The notes: generated by a model from the sequence alone, not told the origin. Counted from the first letter of the stretch, positions 1 through 11,607 are shown. The stretch is 64,000 nt of DNA from Saussurea involucrata (GCA_033807775.1 CM066326.1:87954873-88018872), one strand, 5' to 3'. Translations and numbers: made by a program.

Positions 1-490
1 GAAAATTACAATTAAGCACCATGCCTATTTCTTGGTGCGAAAGTAGGGATTACAATTAAGAGTCATGCCTATCCCTTATCTTCCAATACGAAATGGGAAT
101 TACCATTAAGTGCCCGGCCTATTCCTCATTTCAAATCAACGGGAATTATGATTAAGCTCCACGCCTCTTCCACGTTTATCAAATCACAATACGAAATGGG
201 AATTGCCATTAAGTGCCCGACCTATTCCTCATTTCAAATCAACGGGAATTACGATTAAGTGCCATGCCTATTCCACGTTTATCAAATCACAATACGAAAT
301 GTGAATTACCATTAAGTGCCCGACCTATTCCTCATTTCAAATCAACGAGAATTACGATTAAGTGCCACACCTATTCCACGTTTATCAAATCACAATACGA
401 AATGGGAATTCCCATTAAGTTCCCGCCCTATTCCTCATTTCAAATAAACGGGAATTACGATTAAGCGCCACGCCTATTCCACGTTTATCA
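1..490. repeat. 103-bp satellite-like tandem array (left edge)
   Basis: Landmarks 'acgaaatg' recur at 88, 191, 294 and 397, giving an exact 103-bp period over about four copies, with the array continuing off the left edge. Each unit is itself a diverged dimer of about 50 bp: one half reads 'gggaattacgattaagtgcc' followed by 'ttccacg', the other 'gggaattaccattaagtgcc' followed by 'ttcctcatttc'. A short translatable stretch at 213-464 is only the repeat read in one frame. It is probably the end of a local minisatellite; whether it is a genome-wide satellite cannot be judged from one window. Confidence 0.9.
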
Positions 491-714
491 AATAATGCTA
501 GCGTCTTTTGATCCATTACACTTACTAGTATGTGTGCGTACTAAATCAAAACACATATCAAATTGTATCATACTCGCAGTTGAGTTATAATTATGTTCGT
601 ACTGTTAAAATAATCAAGATATGTTTCATATTCGGAAAACACTTGATCGGGAGAACCTCATACAGAATTATCTAGGAAAACTTGTCCGGTAAACTAATAA
701 TATCTCATTTAATT

Positions 715-1165
715 AAAATTTTACCTGGAACTACACTATCTGGATATCCCCCTCCGGAGATATAACTTCCGGATATTTCCCTACGAGGATACAACTTCCG
801 GATATCCCCTACGGGGATACAAACTTATCCGGATACTCACAATCCGGAAAACCCTATTATCTGGACAACACTATCCGGATATCCCCCTCCGGAGATATAA
901 CTTCCGGATATCTCCCCACGGGAATACAATCTTCATCCAGAAAATCAAACTCCGGAAATCGAATCCGGAAAAACATACCCGGAAACATCCGGAACCCCAA
1001 CAAATTCGGTAACATCGGGAATCATCCAGAAAAGTATCCGGACTCCAAGTTCGGAACCATCCGAGAAACGTATCCGGTAAATAAATCTGGAATCAATTCG
1101 GAAAACTAATTCGGAAAACAAATCCAGAACTTATTCGGAAAATGCAACTTCCGAAACTGTTCGAT
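715..1165. repeat. degenerate TCCGGA-rich short-repeat tract
   Basis: The hexamer tccgga and variants (ccggat, ccggaa) recur at short, irregular spacing. A longer unit of about 60 bp ('ggatatccccctccggagat' plus 'ataacttccggatat') appears at about 744 and again at about 876. No gene is visible. Bases 491-714 show nothing recognisable. Confidence 0.7.
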
Positions 1166-1189
1166 AACCGACTTAATTGCACAGTTCCC

Positions 1190-1783
1190 TACATTTTTGG
1201 TCCCTGTGGTTTAGTGATTATAACACATTTGGTCCCTACAGTTTAAAAATTACACTTTAGCCACCACAATATGCATTTTGGTCCGGATTTGGTCCCTTGT
1301 CGTTAAGTTCGTTAAAAACTCTCGTTAGATGAGGGGTATTTTCGTCTTTTTCACGTTTACTTTATTTTTCTTTAATAAATAAATTGTAGGCACTAAATGT
1401 GTTATACCATAATTCTTTATTTTACCATTTTTGTAATTAACTATAATTCTTTTTCTTAAATATTCATCTTCAACAATAATAGCATGATGAACATCAAGAA
1501 CATGAAAACCAAGAATAATAACCCAGATTTAAAAACTTAAATCAAATCTATATTTAAAAACCAAAACCATATCCAATAACCAAAATCAAACCCACTTAAA
1601 AAATCTAAATCAAATAAAGATTTGAGAGAAGAGATCTGAGAGAGAGATCGAGAGAAGAGAGAGAGAGAAGAGATATGTTCCATATCTGAGAGAAGAGATA
1701 CATATCGAGATTTGAGAGAAGATAAGGGATAGAGAGAGAGAGATCGAGAGAAGATGTATGAGAGAAAAGATAGAGATCGAGAG

Positions 1784-1821
<38 letters not shown>

Positions 1822-2785
1822 TTGAGATCGAGAGAAGAGAGAGAGAGAGATTGAGATCGAGAGAAGAGAGAATAGAGAATGATAGAAGAGATCTGGAACG
1901 CCGGCACCCCACTCCAACTCCGGTCGCCTCCAACGCCGACCATCCACCGACCACCGTCAACGTCGAGGAGTTTCTGAAATTGTTGCAGGCGACTTTATGG
2001 GTCCTTCCGACGAGATCTGTCTCTTTCTCACAAAGTACGACCTTCACTTCTCCTTCGATCTGCTTCTTCTTCTTTCTCGACCTGCTTCAAAATCGCCGAA
2101 GAACACGTCGGGCGATTCCAGAGCTTCTTCTTCTCTCTCGATCTGCTTCTTCTTCTCTCAGACTGCTTATTCACCGTGTCTTAATTTGATTTTAATTTAT
2201 GATTTTGGGTTTTGATTGAGATTCATATTTTGATTTAGGGTTAATTTGTGGTTCTTGAGTTACGGTTTTTGATTTGTGTTCTACGGTTTTGTTGATGATT
2301 TCTTGGTGATGAAGATAAACATTCAAGAAAAGTCAATTATGAAATTTTAAAATGTTTAAAAAAATTATAATTAATATGGGTTTAAATCTGGTTTGGTTAA
2401 GGTTTTTAAATATGGGTGTGTTCTTATGTTCTTCAAGTGATGATTGTTCAAGAAAAAAAATATTACAATTAATTAAAAATGAATGTTCAAGAAAAAATAT
2501 TGGTGTTGATCATGGATTATTTAGGGAAGATGAATATTCAAGAGAAACAAATAATTATGGTATAACACATTTAGTCCCTATAATTTATTTATTAAAAACA
2601 ATAAAGTGAAAGTGAAAAAGACGAAATTACCCCTCATCTAACGAGATTTTTTAAAAGACCTAACGACGAGGGACCAAATTCGGACCGAAATGCATATTGT
2701 AGTGGCTAAAGTGTAATTTTTAAACTGTAGGGACCAAATGTGTTATAATCACTAAACCACAGAGACCAAAAGTGTAGTTTACTCT
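1190..2785. mobile_element. non-autonomous MULE-like element with long TIRs
   Basis: About 230 bp at the left (from 'tttttggtccctgtggttta') are repeated in inverted orientation at the right (ending 'aaaccacagagaccaaaa'). The match covers the 'ggtccctacag' block and the 'agatgaggggtattttcgtc' block, then fades into weaker inverted similarity. The interior holds a GA-rich tract and a GC-richer stretch (about 1890-2170) resembling gene-derived sequence, but no transposase. Long TIRs of this 'tttggtccct' type belong to Mutator-like elements; a clean 9-bp target duplication was not found, so exact ends are uncertain by a few bases. Confidence 0.75.
1618..1885. repeat. GA-rich simple repeat inside the MULE-like element
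   Basis: An imperfect (gagagatcgagagaa)n tract. All long open frames across it (Ser/Leu-rich on one strand, Arg/Glu-rich on the other) are products of the low-complexity sequence, not genes. Confidence 0.9.
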
Positions 2786-3745
2786 ACCCAGAATTTAAAC
2801 GATACTTTACTATCAAATTTCATAGATTACCCAGTAAGTTCATTAAACCGTTCCAATCGTCAGTATATAGACATTTAACCACAATTTTAATATGGTAGAT
2901 GAACTCACCTGAAAGAGAACTCGAACTCAGAGTCTGCAAATCCAATCGACCGATAAATCCAAATTTCAAACCTATTTTACCAACAATTCAATACCTAGTT
3001 GGTAAGTAGATTAATTTGCGATTACAATATCTTAAGAAATCGAATTGCAGAAGTCGATTGGGTTTCTTACCGAAAGAAATCGCTATTCTTTCTCTTCTTT
3101 GCTTGAACCGACTTCATCAAGAGAATGCAATTGAGATAATTCTCAATTTCTACCGACTTCCCCATTTATACACCAATCTATTCCCAAAATACAAAAACTA
3201 CCCCGAAGTTCACAATTTTATGAATTAGCTTGAAACTTTGACCAAATACACTTTCAACCCTTTCGTCATTTCGCTTAAAATAACATCTTCCCATTATTTT
3301 AAACATTCTCTCAAAATAATTGTAGGTATTACAGATATAATATATATGTTTGTTATCTTATACAAGAGATGTAAATTGTATTATATGATGTATGTTTGGG
3401 ATGAGTTGTTACAAGTAATTATGTTGTTTTTTGGCTTTTATGCACGTGTCGTGCATATACACGTGTGCATGTCACAAGTTACTTGTATGCACAAGTGCAT
3501 ACCGTCCAAATGAAGGGCTACCAAGGTGTTATTCAGTTTTCTGTTTTAAAAGTTTTTCCCTTAATTTGACCCTATTCGGAAAAAGGTAAAATTTATATAT
3601 AAAACTTAATCTTCTAGAATCCCGCTTCTCAGTGGGACATACTATTTACATTTGATTTGGCTTTATCATAATTTATTATTTAAAATTAAATAAAAGGGGA
3701 TTTAAAAAATTACCCATTACATTAATAGTTCAATGAAGAAAAGTT
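2786..3745. other. intergenic, no supported gene
   Basis: AT-rich sequence with only short, non-conserved open frames. No inverted repeats or motifs recognised apart from a 'gtgcatatacacgtgtgcat' near-palindrome around 3450-3472. Confidence 0.6.

Positions 3746-3746
<1 letters not shown>

Positions 3747-3782
<36 letters not shown>
3747..3782. repeat. (TA)n microsatellite
   Basis: About 17 uninterrupted TA dinucleotides. Confidence 0.95.
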
Positions 3783-3787
<5 letters not shown>

Positions 3788-4008
3788 GGATTATGTGAGA
3801 AGTGTAATTTTTAGTGAGAAATGTGAGAAGTACTATTAAATCGTTGATCATTTTTAATCAAATACCCGTACATGAATTGCGGCTTAAAAGATAGTTATCC
3901 GGTGCATCTTATCTTAATGCTCGTTCATTTCTCATCCAACGATTGATAACCACTTCTCTCCAAATTTGTCAGTTCTCATCGGAACACAACCCTATATATA
4001 CGTATATG

Positions 4009-4738
4009 GAGTTGGGATTATGTAAGAACACCTATTTTGTGAGAAGTTGAAAAACTTTTTAATATTTGAGTGAAGGGTTTTTTGATCTAAATTTCGTTCT
4101 TACCAAATCATGGGCAGTTGGGTTGGAATCCGTGTGATTGGTAAAAAAATACGAACATTCAACTATTTTCAATTGATGGATGACAAAAACGCACAAATAT
4201 TCATCAACTTTCATCTTCACGAAGTTTTTAATATTTTCAATCATTTTTGTAGATGTTTAATTTGTTAAAGTTTAAGTCATAGTAATTGAATTAGATACCG
4301 AAAGTAAGATCATCTCCAACAACTTTTCTAAAATATAGATTTTGGAGATTTAATAACTTTTTTCTCTAATAGCTATGCTAAAATGTATGTTAAAAAAGAG
4401 AACGAAAAAAAGATGGAAACTTCTAAATTTGAAAAATCTCTGCAACTATAGACAAGAGAGAGAAAGAGATATAATTTTAAGTCACTAACGCCAATAAGAG
4501 GTATCGAGTATTGACAATAGAAGTTTAGTTAGAGAAATAATGTTATAGTAAGCATATTAAATATTTTAATAATATAGTTAATGTGAAAATTGTTAAAATA
4601 TATATACTAGCGGTTAGAGTAAGATGTAATTGTTTTTTGACTTTTGATACTGTAGTTTAGAAAAATTATATGTTGAAAATGTTCTAAAAATGAAGATTTA
4701 TGAAATACTAAAGGAAGACTTCTCACATAAACTCAATC
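4009..4738. mobile_element. possible MITE with imperfect short TIRs, carrying a nested MITE
   Basis: The left end 'gttgggattatgtaagaac' resembles the reverse complement of the right end 'cttctcacataaactcaatc'. Both ends abut TATATA-rich sequence. A similar 'gggattatgtgagaagtg' lies at about 3786, so 3783-3998 may be a smaller relative. Family not assigned. Confidence 0.35.
4308..4684. mobile_element. Tourist/Harbinger-like MITE (degenerate)
   Basis: The left end 'gatcatctccaacaac' is flanked by TAA (4305-4307). The diverged right end '...gttgaaaatgttc' is followed by TAA (4685-4687). A terminal motif related to GAGCATCTCCAACAG with a 3-bp TWA duplication is typical of PIF/Harbinger MITEs. 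It is the same family as the better-preserved copy at 7579-7977. Confidence 0.55.
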
Positions 4739-4744
4739 TTATAT

Positions 4745-5388
4745 ATAAAGAGAGAAATGTTCAAAAGAGATCGTTAATTATTTAAGAAAACACGAAACAA
4801 CCGCTAATGTGCAAAATCACATGTGATTTTACATTAAACCGCAAATAGCTAGACACGGGCGGCTTTGGCCGCGACTTAAAGTCGTGGGGCAAGTCACGTG
4901 AATCATTAATGATTTTGTACATTGACGACCGTTCTCGTCTTTTTTTAAATATTTAGCGTTCTCGTTTGAACGTGACTCTCTATATATATGAATATAGAGA
5001 GAGAGATATATGACAATTGACAATAATATAAATTTAGATTGAAGTTTGTCGACATATATCATATATATATATATATATTTTGGAGATATAAGATAAATGA
5101 CAAAAATGTCTTATAAACTCGTAATTCGTTATAGTTGTTAATTACTCGATAAGATAGTTGCTTTAATATTGTTAAAATAGATAAAAGCATTTAAATGTAC
5201 AATCATATTTACATATTTTCAAAATTACATTACTTCATCTAACTTATATAATCATACCAATTCCTGTCAATAATCAATTTGAAGTTATAAGTTCATAAAT
5301 TTACATATAAATTCATGTACGGATAGTCTTGAACTAACTTTTACCAACACTTGAATCACTATCAATGCAAATTAATGATCATGATTAG
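4745..5388. other. intergenic, no supported gene
   Basis: AT-rich. Contains a short (TA)n run near 5060-5080. No coding potential recognised. Confidence 0.6.
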
Positions 5389-5525
5389 GGGTGTGCAGAA
5401 AGTCAACCGATTCAATCAGAACCGACCGATCAAATTAGAACCGACCGACCTTGATTGGATATCCAATTGTAATTGGATCGGATCGGATCAAAATTTTCAA
5501 CATCCAATTTGGATCGGTCGGTTCT

Positions 5526-5811
5526 CACTACTAAACGAAAGACTTTTACATACGACGTTTTCCCTGGAAAATCTGTCGCTAAAGGGTAATTCATCACAAA
5601 ACCGTCACAAAAGTTGATGGGTAAATTTTTGGTGGGTAATGCAAATCAGTGACAAATTACCCACGGATCATTTGGGTGATCCATGGGTATTTTCTCGAAA
5701 AACATCGGATTTTACCGAACCATTGATTTTTCCTGGGTGATCCCTGGGTAATTACCGACAAAAATTTCCCTAGGTAAAGTTTTGTGGGTAAAAGTCATTT
5801 GTTTTATAGTG
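5526..5811. mobile_element. CACTA (En/Spm) MITE, 286 bp
   Basis: The left end 'CACTACTAAACGAAAGACTT' matches the reverse complement of the right end, which reads 'CACTATAAAACAAATGACTT'. Both ends are flanked by the same 3-bp target duplication TCT (5523-5525 and 5812-5814). CACTA...TAGTG termini with a 3-bp duplication are diagnostic of the En/Spm superfamily. It is non-coding. The right half is duplicated again at 6651-6754 together with flanking DNA. Confidence 0.88.
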
Positions 5812-5848
5812 TCTTGGATGACAGTCCAGAACCGGCCAAAACCGAATG
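5708..5848 (+). repeat. 141-bp direct repeat, copy 1
   Basis: Near-identical (about six mismatches) to 6651-6791. It consists of the right half of the CACTA MITE plus 37 bp of flank. It stops exactly where the 'gggttgggtt' element starts. Confidence 0.93.
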
Positions 5849-6650
5849 AGTTAAATGGGTCAACCCGCCTAACCCAATTAATAAATGGGTTGTGTTGGGT
5901 TGAAATTTTCGACCTGATTTCAACTCATTTACAACCTGATTTCAACCCATTTACAACCTGATTTCAACCCATTTACAACATGTTTTTAACCCATTTACAA
6001 TCTGCTTTCAACCCATTTACAACCTGCTTATAACCCATTTATGACTTGTTTTTATTTATTATCATTATTTAATTATAGTTAATAATTAAAAAAGTTAATA
6101 AAAAAACTAAATATGATTCCACTAAAGTCTAAACAGAACTCCTTTAGTCCTTCCATTTCAATATTCCATCGTTCAAACTTTCAAAGTCTAAATTCTCTAA
6201 ACCCTAGCCGACACTTCCTTCCAGTTCCAGCCAAGAGAGCGACGCCAGGCTTAGAAACTTATTTGTTTGACTTTATGGTTGTGTTATTGAAACTTTAAAC
6301 AATTTATTTCACTTTATGATTGTGTTTTATTGAAACTTTGAACAATTTATTTGGTTTGTGGTTGTGACATGTGTATTTGTCATGGAATTATGTTTTTGTC
6401 CTTTTGTATTTTATTTAAAGTTTTTAAAATTAAATAGGTCAACCCAGGTTCACCCCATTTATTAAACATGTTGGGTTGAGAAAATCATAAACAGGTCAAC
6501 CCGTTACCAACCCATTTAAGTACCAGGTTGGGTTGGGTTGAAAATCTCAACCCATTTATTTAAACAGGTTGGGTTGGGTTGAGGTTTTCAACCCAATTAA
6601 TAAATGGGTTGAACTCGAACCCAACCCAACCCAACCTATTTACACCCCTA
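5849..6650. mobile_element. hAT-like 'gggttgggtt' element, left end clipped
   Basis: The right end '...acctatttacacccctag' is the usual terminus of the plant 'ctaggggtgtaaataggttg' repeat. The left end starts inside the corresponding inverted repeat ('agttaaatgggtcaaccc') and lacks the ctaggggtgt tip. The interior has five or six repeats of 'aacccatttacaacctgatt'. No transposase. Bounded by the 141-bp direct repeats rather than an 8-bp duplication. Confidence 0.65.
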
Positions 6651-6791
6651 GATTTTACCGAACCATTGATATTTCCTGGGTGATCCCTGGGTAATTACCG
6701 ACAAAAAATTCTCTAGGTAAAGTTTTGTGGGTAAAAGTCATTTGTTTTATAGTGTCTTGGATGACAGTCCAGAACCAACCAAAACCGAATG
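6651..6791 (+). repeat. 141-bp direct repeat, copy 2
   Basis: Second copy of 5708-5848, starting immediately after the intact 'acacccctag' terminus of the element between the two copies. Confidence 0.93.
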
Positions 6792-6805
6792 CTATGATAG
6801 TTGTA

Positions 6806-7178
6806 ATTCTCTTAAAAGTATGAGTAAATTTTTGTACTTTCAGGCAATGATTATACATTATTTAATTAATTGGTGAGTAAATTCAAGAAAAACAATGTAT
6901 TCATACTATCTCTTAACTGCTTTTATTTCATTCGTACAATTACACATTTTCATATCGAAGTAATTTTGACTGACCTAAAATTGGATGCAGTTAATCCAGA
7001 TTTACACAATATATATACAACAAATTTGAATTTCGATATTCCAATGTTTATTAAATTTGAAGTTATTATGCATGAATCAATTCAAATTTCTTCCATAAAT
7101 AAAAGAATTACTAAAAATCAAGACTAAATACTCATTTTTAAATATTAAACCGTAATAGAGATGTTGATTATAATATAT
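6806..7178. other. intergenic, no supported gene
   Basis: AT-rich. Only a short non-conserved open frame at 6870-7127. Confidence 0.55.
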
Positions 7179-7463
7179 GGGGTTGTTGGGCAGTCGTTGA
7201 ATGGTTTGGTGTATAATGATTAAATGGTCAAAATGATTAAGAGGCTTTTATGATATAGTGCAAAATGAAATATGGTTGTTTGGTAATTGTTTAGAATGAA
7301 ATCAGAGTGCTGAAATTGTTAAGTAAGACCCATGATGCTAAATTATTCAGAGGGTTTTAGAACCATTAAGAGGCAAACATTTTATTTGCCAAACAGGATT
7401 TACCTCTTAGCGATTCAGATGTTGTCTCTTAATAAAACTATTAAGAGTTAACAAACAACCCCT
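7179..7463. mobile_element. hAT-like MITE, about 285 bp
   Basis: The ends 'ggggttgttgggcag' and '...gttaacaaacaacccc' are inverted. The 8 bp on each side (taatatat / taattatc) are similar but not identical, which could be an eroded 8-bp hAT duplication. Non-coding. Confidence 0.55.
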
Positions 7464-7578
7464 AATTATCTAATAACTTAATTCTTATACGTCTTTTTAT
7501 AGCACAAAATTGATGAATAAATGCATCAAAACCGTTTCTTCAACATTTAACATTGTGTTTAATATTTCATAATAGTAA

Positions 7579-7977
7579 GAACATCTCCAACAGCTCTAAA
7601 ATTTCTTTAAAATAGATGATGAAAACTAAAAATCTCTAAAAAGAATTTATTTCAACTCCAACAACTTCTCAATTTTAGAGAACCAATTATGACTTATATT
7701 ATTAAAATATTCAATATATTTCTCTTTCATCATTAAAATAATATTTCTCTACTCTTTTTGGTAGGAAATCATTAAAATACTATTTCTCACTATTTTTTAT
7801 GAGAAATCATTAAAATAATATTTCTCTCTTATCTTTTTAGAGATATAGAGAATTCTCTATATTGGAAGTTTTTCCTATTGTTCTCTATTTTAGAGAAATA
7901 AGATAGAGAAGCTGTTGGAGCACTTTAGAGAAAAAAAGTTGTTTTTCTCTATTTTAGAGAAACTGTTGGAGATGCTC
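7579..7977. mobile_element. Tourist/Harbinger-like MITE, 399 bp
   Basis: The termini 'GAACATCTCCAACAGCTCTA' and the inverted 'CTGTTGGAGATGCTC' are flanked on both sides by TAA (7576-7578, 7978-7980). The interior has repeated 'aaatcattaaaataatattt' units and a second inner inverted repeat. A GAGCATCTCC terminus with a 3-bp TWA duplication fits PIF/Harbinger MITEs. Non-coding. Confidence 0.85.
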
Positions 7978-7980
7978 TAA

Positions 7981-8466
7981 TTATTATATATGTTATAATA
8001 AAAAATAAAAAAAATAAGTGGAAGGCTAATCATCTATATATGATGAATTCCTTCTCACACACATCAACATCAAAACCCACTTTTTACATTCCTAATACAT
8101 AATATGACTCGATTCTGACATCAAAGATGTGCCAATAACATTTGCCTAAAGATAAACCCATTAATTAATTAAAACAGTGAAGTTAATAATAATATATATA
8201 GATTGGAGGGAGATATGGAAGAATGAAGGCAAGTGTGCAAGTGTTGTCCCGTCAAATGCAGAAAATAGGAGGAGATGACATTTCACACGTTGTATGTAAA
8301 GTCACTTCTCATTTCTTGCTTCCTCCCTTTTTTTGGTAAGGACACTATCCACCTATTTTGTACCATTTTTTATTTATTCCCTTCCCCCCTATACCTATAC
8401 ATAATTACCTCATTAATTAATTATCTATTTTTTTACTTTAATTTCTTTTCATATAATAAATATAAA
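7981..8466. other. intergenic, no supported gene
   Basis: AT-rich. A small open frame (8275-8472) is not conserved-looking. Confidence 0.55.
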
Positions 8467-8796
8467 GAGTAAATTATATATTTGGTCCCTGTGGTTAGGT
8501 CTAAATCTGGATTTGGTCCCTATTTTGAAATAAGTACATCAGACGTCCCTGTGGTTGTCATTTTGATTCACGTCGGGTCCCTGACGCTAACTCCGTTAAA
8601 TTTCATCCGTTAACTCAGGAGTAAAATGGTCATTTTACCCCTGTCTTCACCGGTCACCTTCTCCGGCTACATCGCCGCCATCCACCTTCTCCGACGAACT
8701 ACACCCCCACCAATTTCTCCCATTCTTCCTTGTTTCACTATTTTGACTAATTGACCAACAACCCTTCTTCTCGTATTTATATATATATACACAGAC

Positions 8797-8807
8797 CCCC
8801 CACACAC

Positions 8808-8880
<73 letters not shown>
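8797..8880. repeat. compound (AC)n / (TA)n microsatellite
   Basis: Runs of cacaca and tacataca followed by (ta)n. It forms His/Thr/Tyr/Ile-only frames on both strands that should not be called genes. Confidence 0.95.
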
Positions 8881-8882
<2 letters not shown>

Positions 8883-9010
8883 GATGAAAGACATACGTGT
8901 GTTTTGCTCGTTTTTTCCTCCGGTGATCGGAGTTACTAGTCGGATGTTTTTTTTCCAATGATTGGAGTTGTGGGAGAGATGAGAAAGGAGGTTGCAGGTT
9001 TGTATATATG

Positions 9011-9011
<1 letters not shown>

Positions 9012-9067
<56 letters not shown>
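9012..9067. repeat. (TA)n microsatellite
   Basis: About 27 TA repeats inside the MULE-like element at 8467-9344. Confidence 0.95.
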
Positions 9068-9070
<3 letters not shown>

Positions 9071-9594
9071 GGTGCGTTAAAGAGAGAAAGAGGGTCACAG
9101 AAATGAAGGTGTTGAGAGATCTAGCAGTGAAGAGTGGGAGGGGTGGCCGAAGAAGGTGACCGGTGAAGACAGGGGTGAAATGACCATTTTACCCCTGAGT
9201 TAACAGATTTATTTTAACGGAGTTAGCGTCAGGGACCCGACGTGAAATAAAATGACAACCACAGGGACGCCTGGTGTACTTATTTCAAAATAGGGACCAA
9301 ATCCAGATTTACCTAACCACATGGACCATTCATGTAATTTACTCAAATATATATGGTCAAACAAGAACATAGTCAAAATAAGACAAATAAGAAAACAACC
9401 AAATTACATATGATTTTTACAAACGATTATGAAAGATGGTCAACACAATGTAATTTTATTGTAAAATGATATGTGATTCGACTTTTTCGTGCTTTCTTAT
9501 TTGATTAATATTCTCATATGAATATATATACATAACTTTATATATATATATATATGTATGTATATATATATAGAGAGAGAGAGAGGAAGCATAA

Positions 9595-9962
9595 TTTGTA
9601 AACCATCATAATCCTGTAAACCGTGTAAACCGTCGATTTCATAGGTTAAATTAATGAAATTGTTTCACAAAATTATTTATTTTGATAAAAAAAAATTCAT
9701 ATCATTCATTTCTTGATGAAATTGTTTCATATATTTGTGTTTTTTTATGTAAAAACGAAAAAGTTTCATCAAACTGAGAAAATATATGAAACAGTTTTAT
9801 AAGAATGAAAAAAATACATGAAACTAAATAAAAACACAAATATATGAAACAATTTCATCAAGAAATGAATTATATGAAACAATTTCATCAAAATAAACAA
9901 TTTCATGAAACAATTTCATTAATTTAACCTACAAAATTCGATAGTTTACACGGTTTGCAAGA
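9595..9962. mobile_element. long foldback element (about 170-bp arms)
   Basis: Two arms that are nearly complementary over about 170 bp, for example 'gttaaattaatgaaattgtt' near 9643 and its inverse near 9915, and 'gtgtaaaccgtcgat' with 'atagtttacacgg' near the tips. Almost the whole element would form one hairpin. Both flanks are GA-rich ('agagagagagag'), which hides any target duplication. Foldback MITE or other non-autonomous DNA transposon. Confidence 0.75.
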
Positions 9963-10113
9963 GAGAGAAAGAGAGATAAAAGTTGAGTTGAGAAGCACAT
10001 TCTATTATTAACCACTGAACCATCTAGAGTGCACAAAGGGTCCATGTTGATCATATGAATAATGGGATGAACTTTTTATAATATTTAAGATGAACGTTAT
10101 GGACATATGGCAT

Positions 10114-10144
<31 letters not shown>

Positions 10145-11091
10145 ACGTAACTATATTCATATAGAAATTTGTCTGGCTAATAATACTTGACGAAATTAAG
10201 TTTAAGTGATTTAATTACTATTTCTGAATCAACTTATTCGGAAGTGGCAATAGATATATCATTGGGAAAAAAGTTTATAACTTGAAGGAAGCAATAAATC
10301 TAGAAGATTAAATTCAAGACATGAAATTTCGATATGATCGTAATATGATTTTCAATTCAAAGGTATTCTTAATAACATATTAGTATGAGATTGGAACTTA
10401 TGATCGATTTGTAACTGAAATAATACCGACTCCTTGTACAAGTACAAATGCAGCAACACCCTAGTTGTTTTCTCGAACACTAATTTAGTTAATTGTTTAC
10501 CTTTTTAGTGATATTTTCATGACATGAGAAATACAATGAATAATAATGATTAAAGCAAAATTAATTGGTAGAGAAAGACGAATTTAAACGTTTCTTGATA
10601 AAATTGCACAAAAGATAGACGTCCTCTTTGGTTTTAGTTGCTTGTGCAAATATTTCAATTGTTGATTTTAGGGAAAAAAAAAACAACAACAAAACATGTA
10701 TACGATGTTCGAACTCTCAAACCTATCATAATGCGTGATTAAGTGCCTGTTTGTTAACAGCTTAATTAGTTTAATGTGACATATAGCTTATTACATGACT
10801 GTTTGCTAGTGGTTTAATGATATAGAAAGTGACTTATTTATTAAGCTTTTATGAGAGAGTTTTATGCAGAAAGTCAAGTTTTGTCCAAACCAGTCTCTCC
10901 CAATTAAAAAGCACGGTCATTCCATCTATGAAAACACCATCCCAAACAAAAATCTTTTCGATCTATACAGACAAATTAATCCACATCGACAACTTTATTC
11001 ATATAGGACTCAATAAAAAACCAACCAAACAGCCATGGACGTGATAATATTATAGTTACTGATAATTAAAATCATCATTGTATGTTACAGT
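9963..11091. other. intergenic, no supported gene
   Basis: Contains a (GA)n run at 10112-10138 and, near 10744-10830, 'gcctgtttgttaacagctta', which resembles hAT-like MITE ends seen at 7440-7463. No gene is recognised; the frame at 10829-11044 is not conserved-looking. Confidence 0.5.
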
Positions 11092-11100
11092 TAATAAAAG

Positions 11101-11580
11101 GGAATTTAATTAAAATACCCAAAGTTTGACTTTGACTTACCAAAATACTCATTTTCTCTCTGATTTTACCAAAATACCCATTTTTTACGCGAAGGGCCCC
11201 GAGATCGCGGGCTAGGGCCTACGTGGCACCCCTGTTGGGCCAAAGTGTCTCGCGGAGCCCCCCAACTATGGCCGCGGTGACACTTTTGGTTCCTCCCCGC
11301 GGTGGGCAAAAAATTACAATTTTGGTCCCTGTATTTGAACGAATCTTGCATGTTTTTACTGTTTTTTCCACAATTATTGTACTTTGAAGACCAATTTGTG
11401 GTTGAAATTCACTGGCATGTTTCATCAATGTTGAATCATTGTATTTGGAATACCAATTTGTGGTTGCAATTTATGGTGGTTGTTTCATCAATGTTGGTTG
11501 TTTCATCCATAAATATCAGTAAAATGAAATCCATAATTCACATCCATTCCATACTTCTTTCTTGCTTTCTTTCTTCAGTA
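11101..11580 (+). repeat. MULE-A left terminal inverted repeat / promoter end
   Basis: Inverse of about 15850-16306. It runs up to 'ctttcttcagta', 20-30 bp before the transposase ATG at 11608, so it probably supplies the promoter and leader. The segment 11400-11500 repeats 'accaatttgtggttg', which makes this TIR longer than the right one. Confidence 0.85.
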
Positions 11581-11607
11581 TTTTGTTCTTGAGATACTAC
11601 TGAAAAA

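Larger units (their letters stand above)
5389..6805. mobile_element. composite hAT-like region ('aggggtgtgcag') with two nested elements
   Basis: It begins 'taggggtgtgcagaaagtc' followed by repeated 'accgaccga'-type words, and resumes after the nested insertions with 'ccagaaccaaccaaaaccg'. This resembles the common plant hAT-like repeat whose ends read aggggtg. The right terminus is not clear. A CACTA MITE (5526-5811) and a 'gggttgggtt' element (5849-6650) are inserted within it. Confidence 0.4.
8467..9344. mobile_element. non-autonomous MULE-like element, 878 bp
   Basis: Starts 'gagtaaattatatatttggt' and ends with its inverse. TIRs are about 190 bp and include 'ggtccctgacgctaactccg' and 'ggtcattttacccctg'. 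It is flanked by an 8-of-9-bp duplication (aaatataaa 8458-8466, aaatatata 9345-9353), as expected for Mutator-like insertion. The interior carries (CA)n/(TA)n runs at 8797-8878 and (TA)n at 9012-9067. Open frames there are simple-sequence artefacts. Confidence 0.85.

Noticed and set aside
1537..2189. Several long overlapping open frames on both strands
   Set aside because: They are translations of a GA-rich simple repeat (Ser/Leu or Arg/Glu only).
8647..9098. Frames rich in Tyr/Ile/His/Cys with possible 'cysteine-rich peptide' look
   Set aside because: They arise from (TA)n and (CA)n microsatellites. The same applies to 20542-20771 and 21410-21604.
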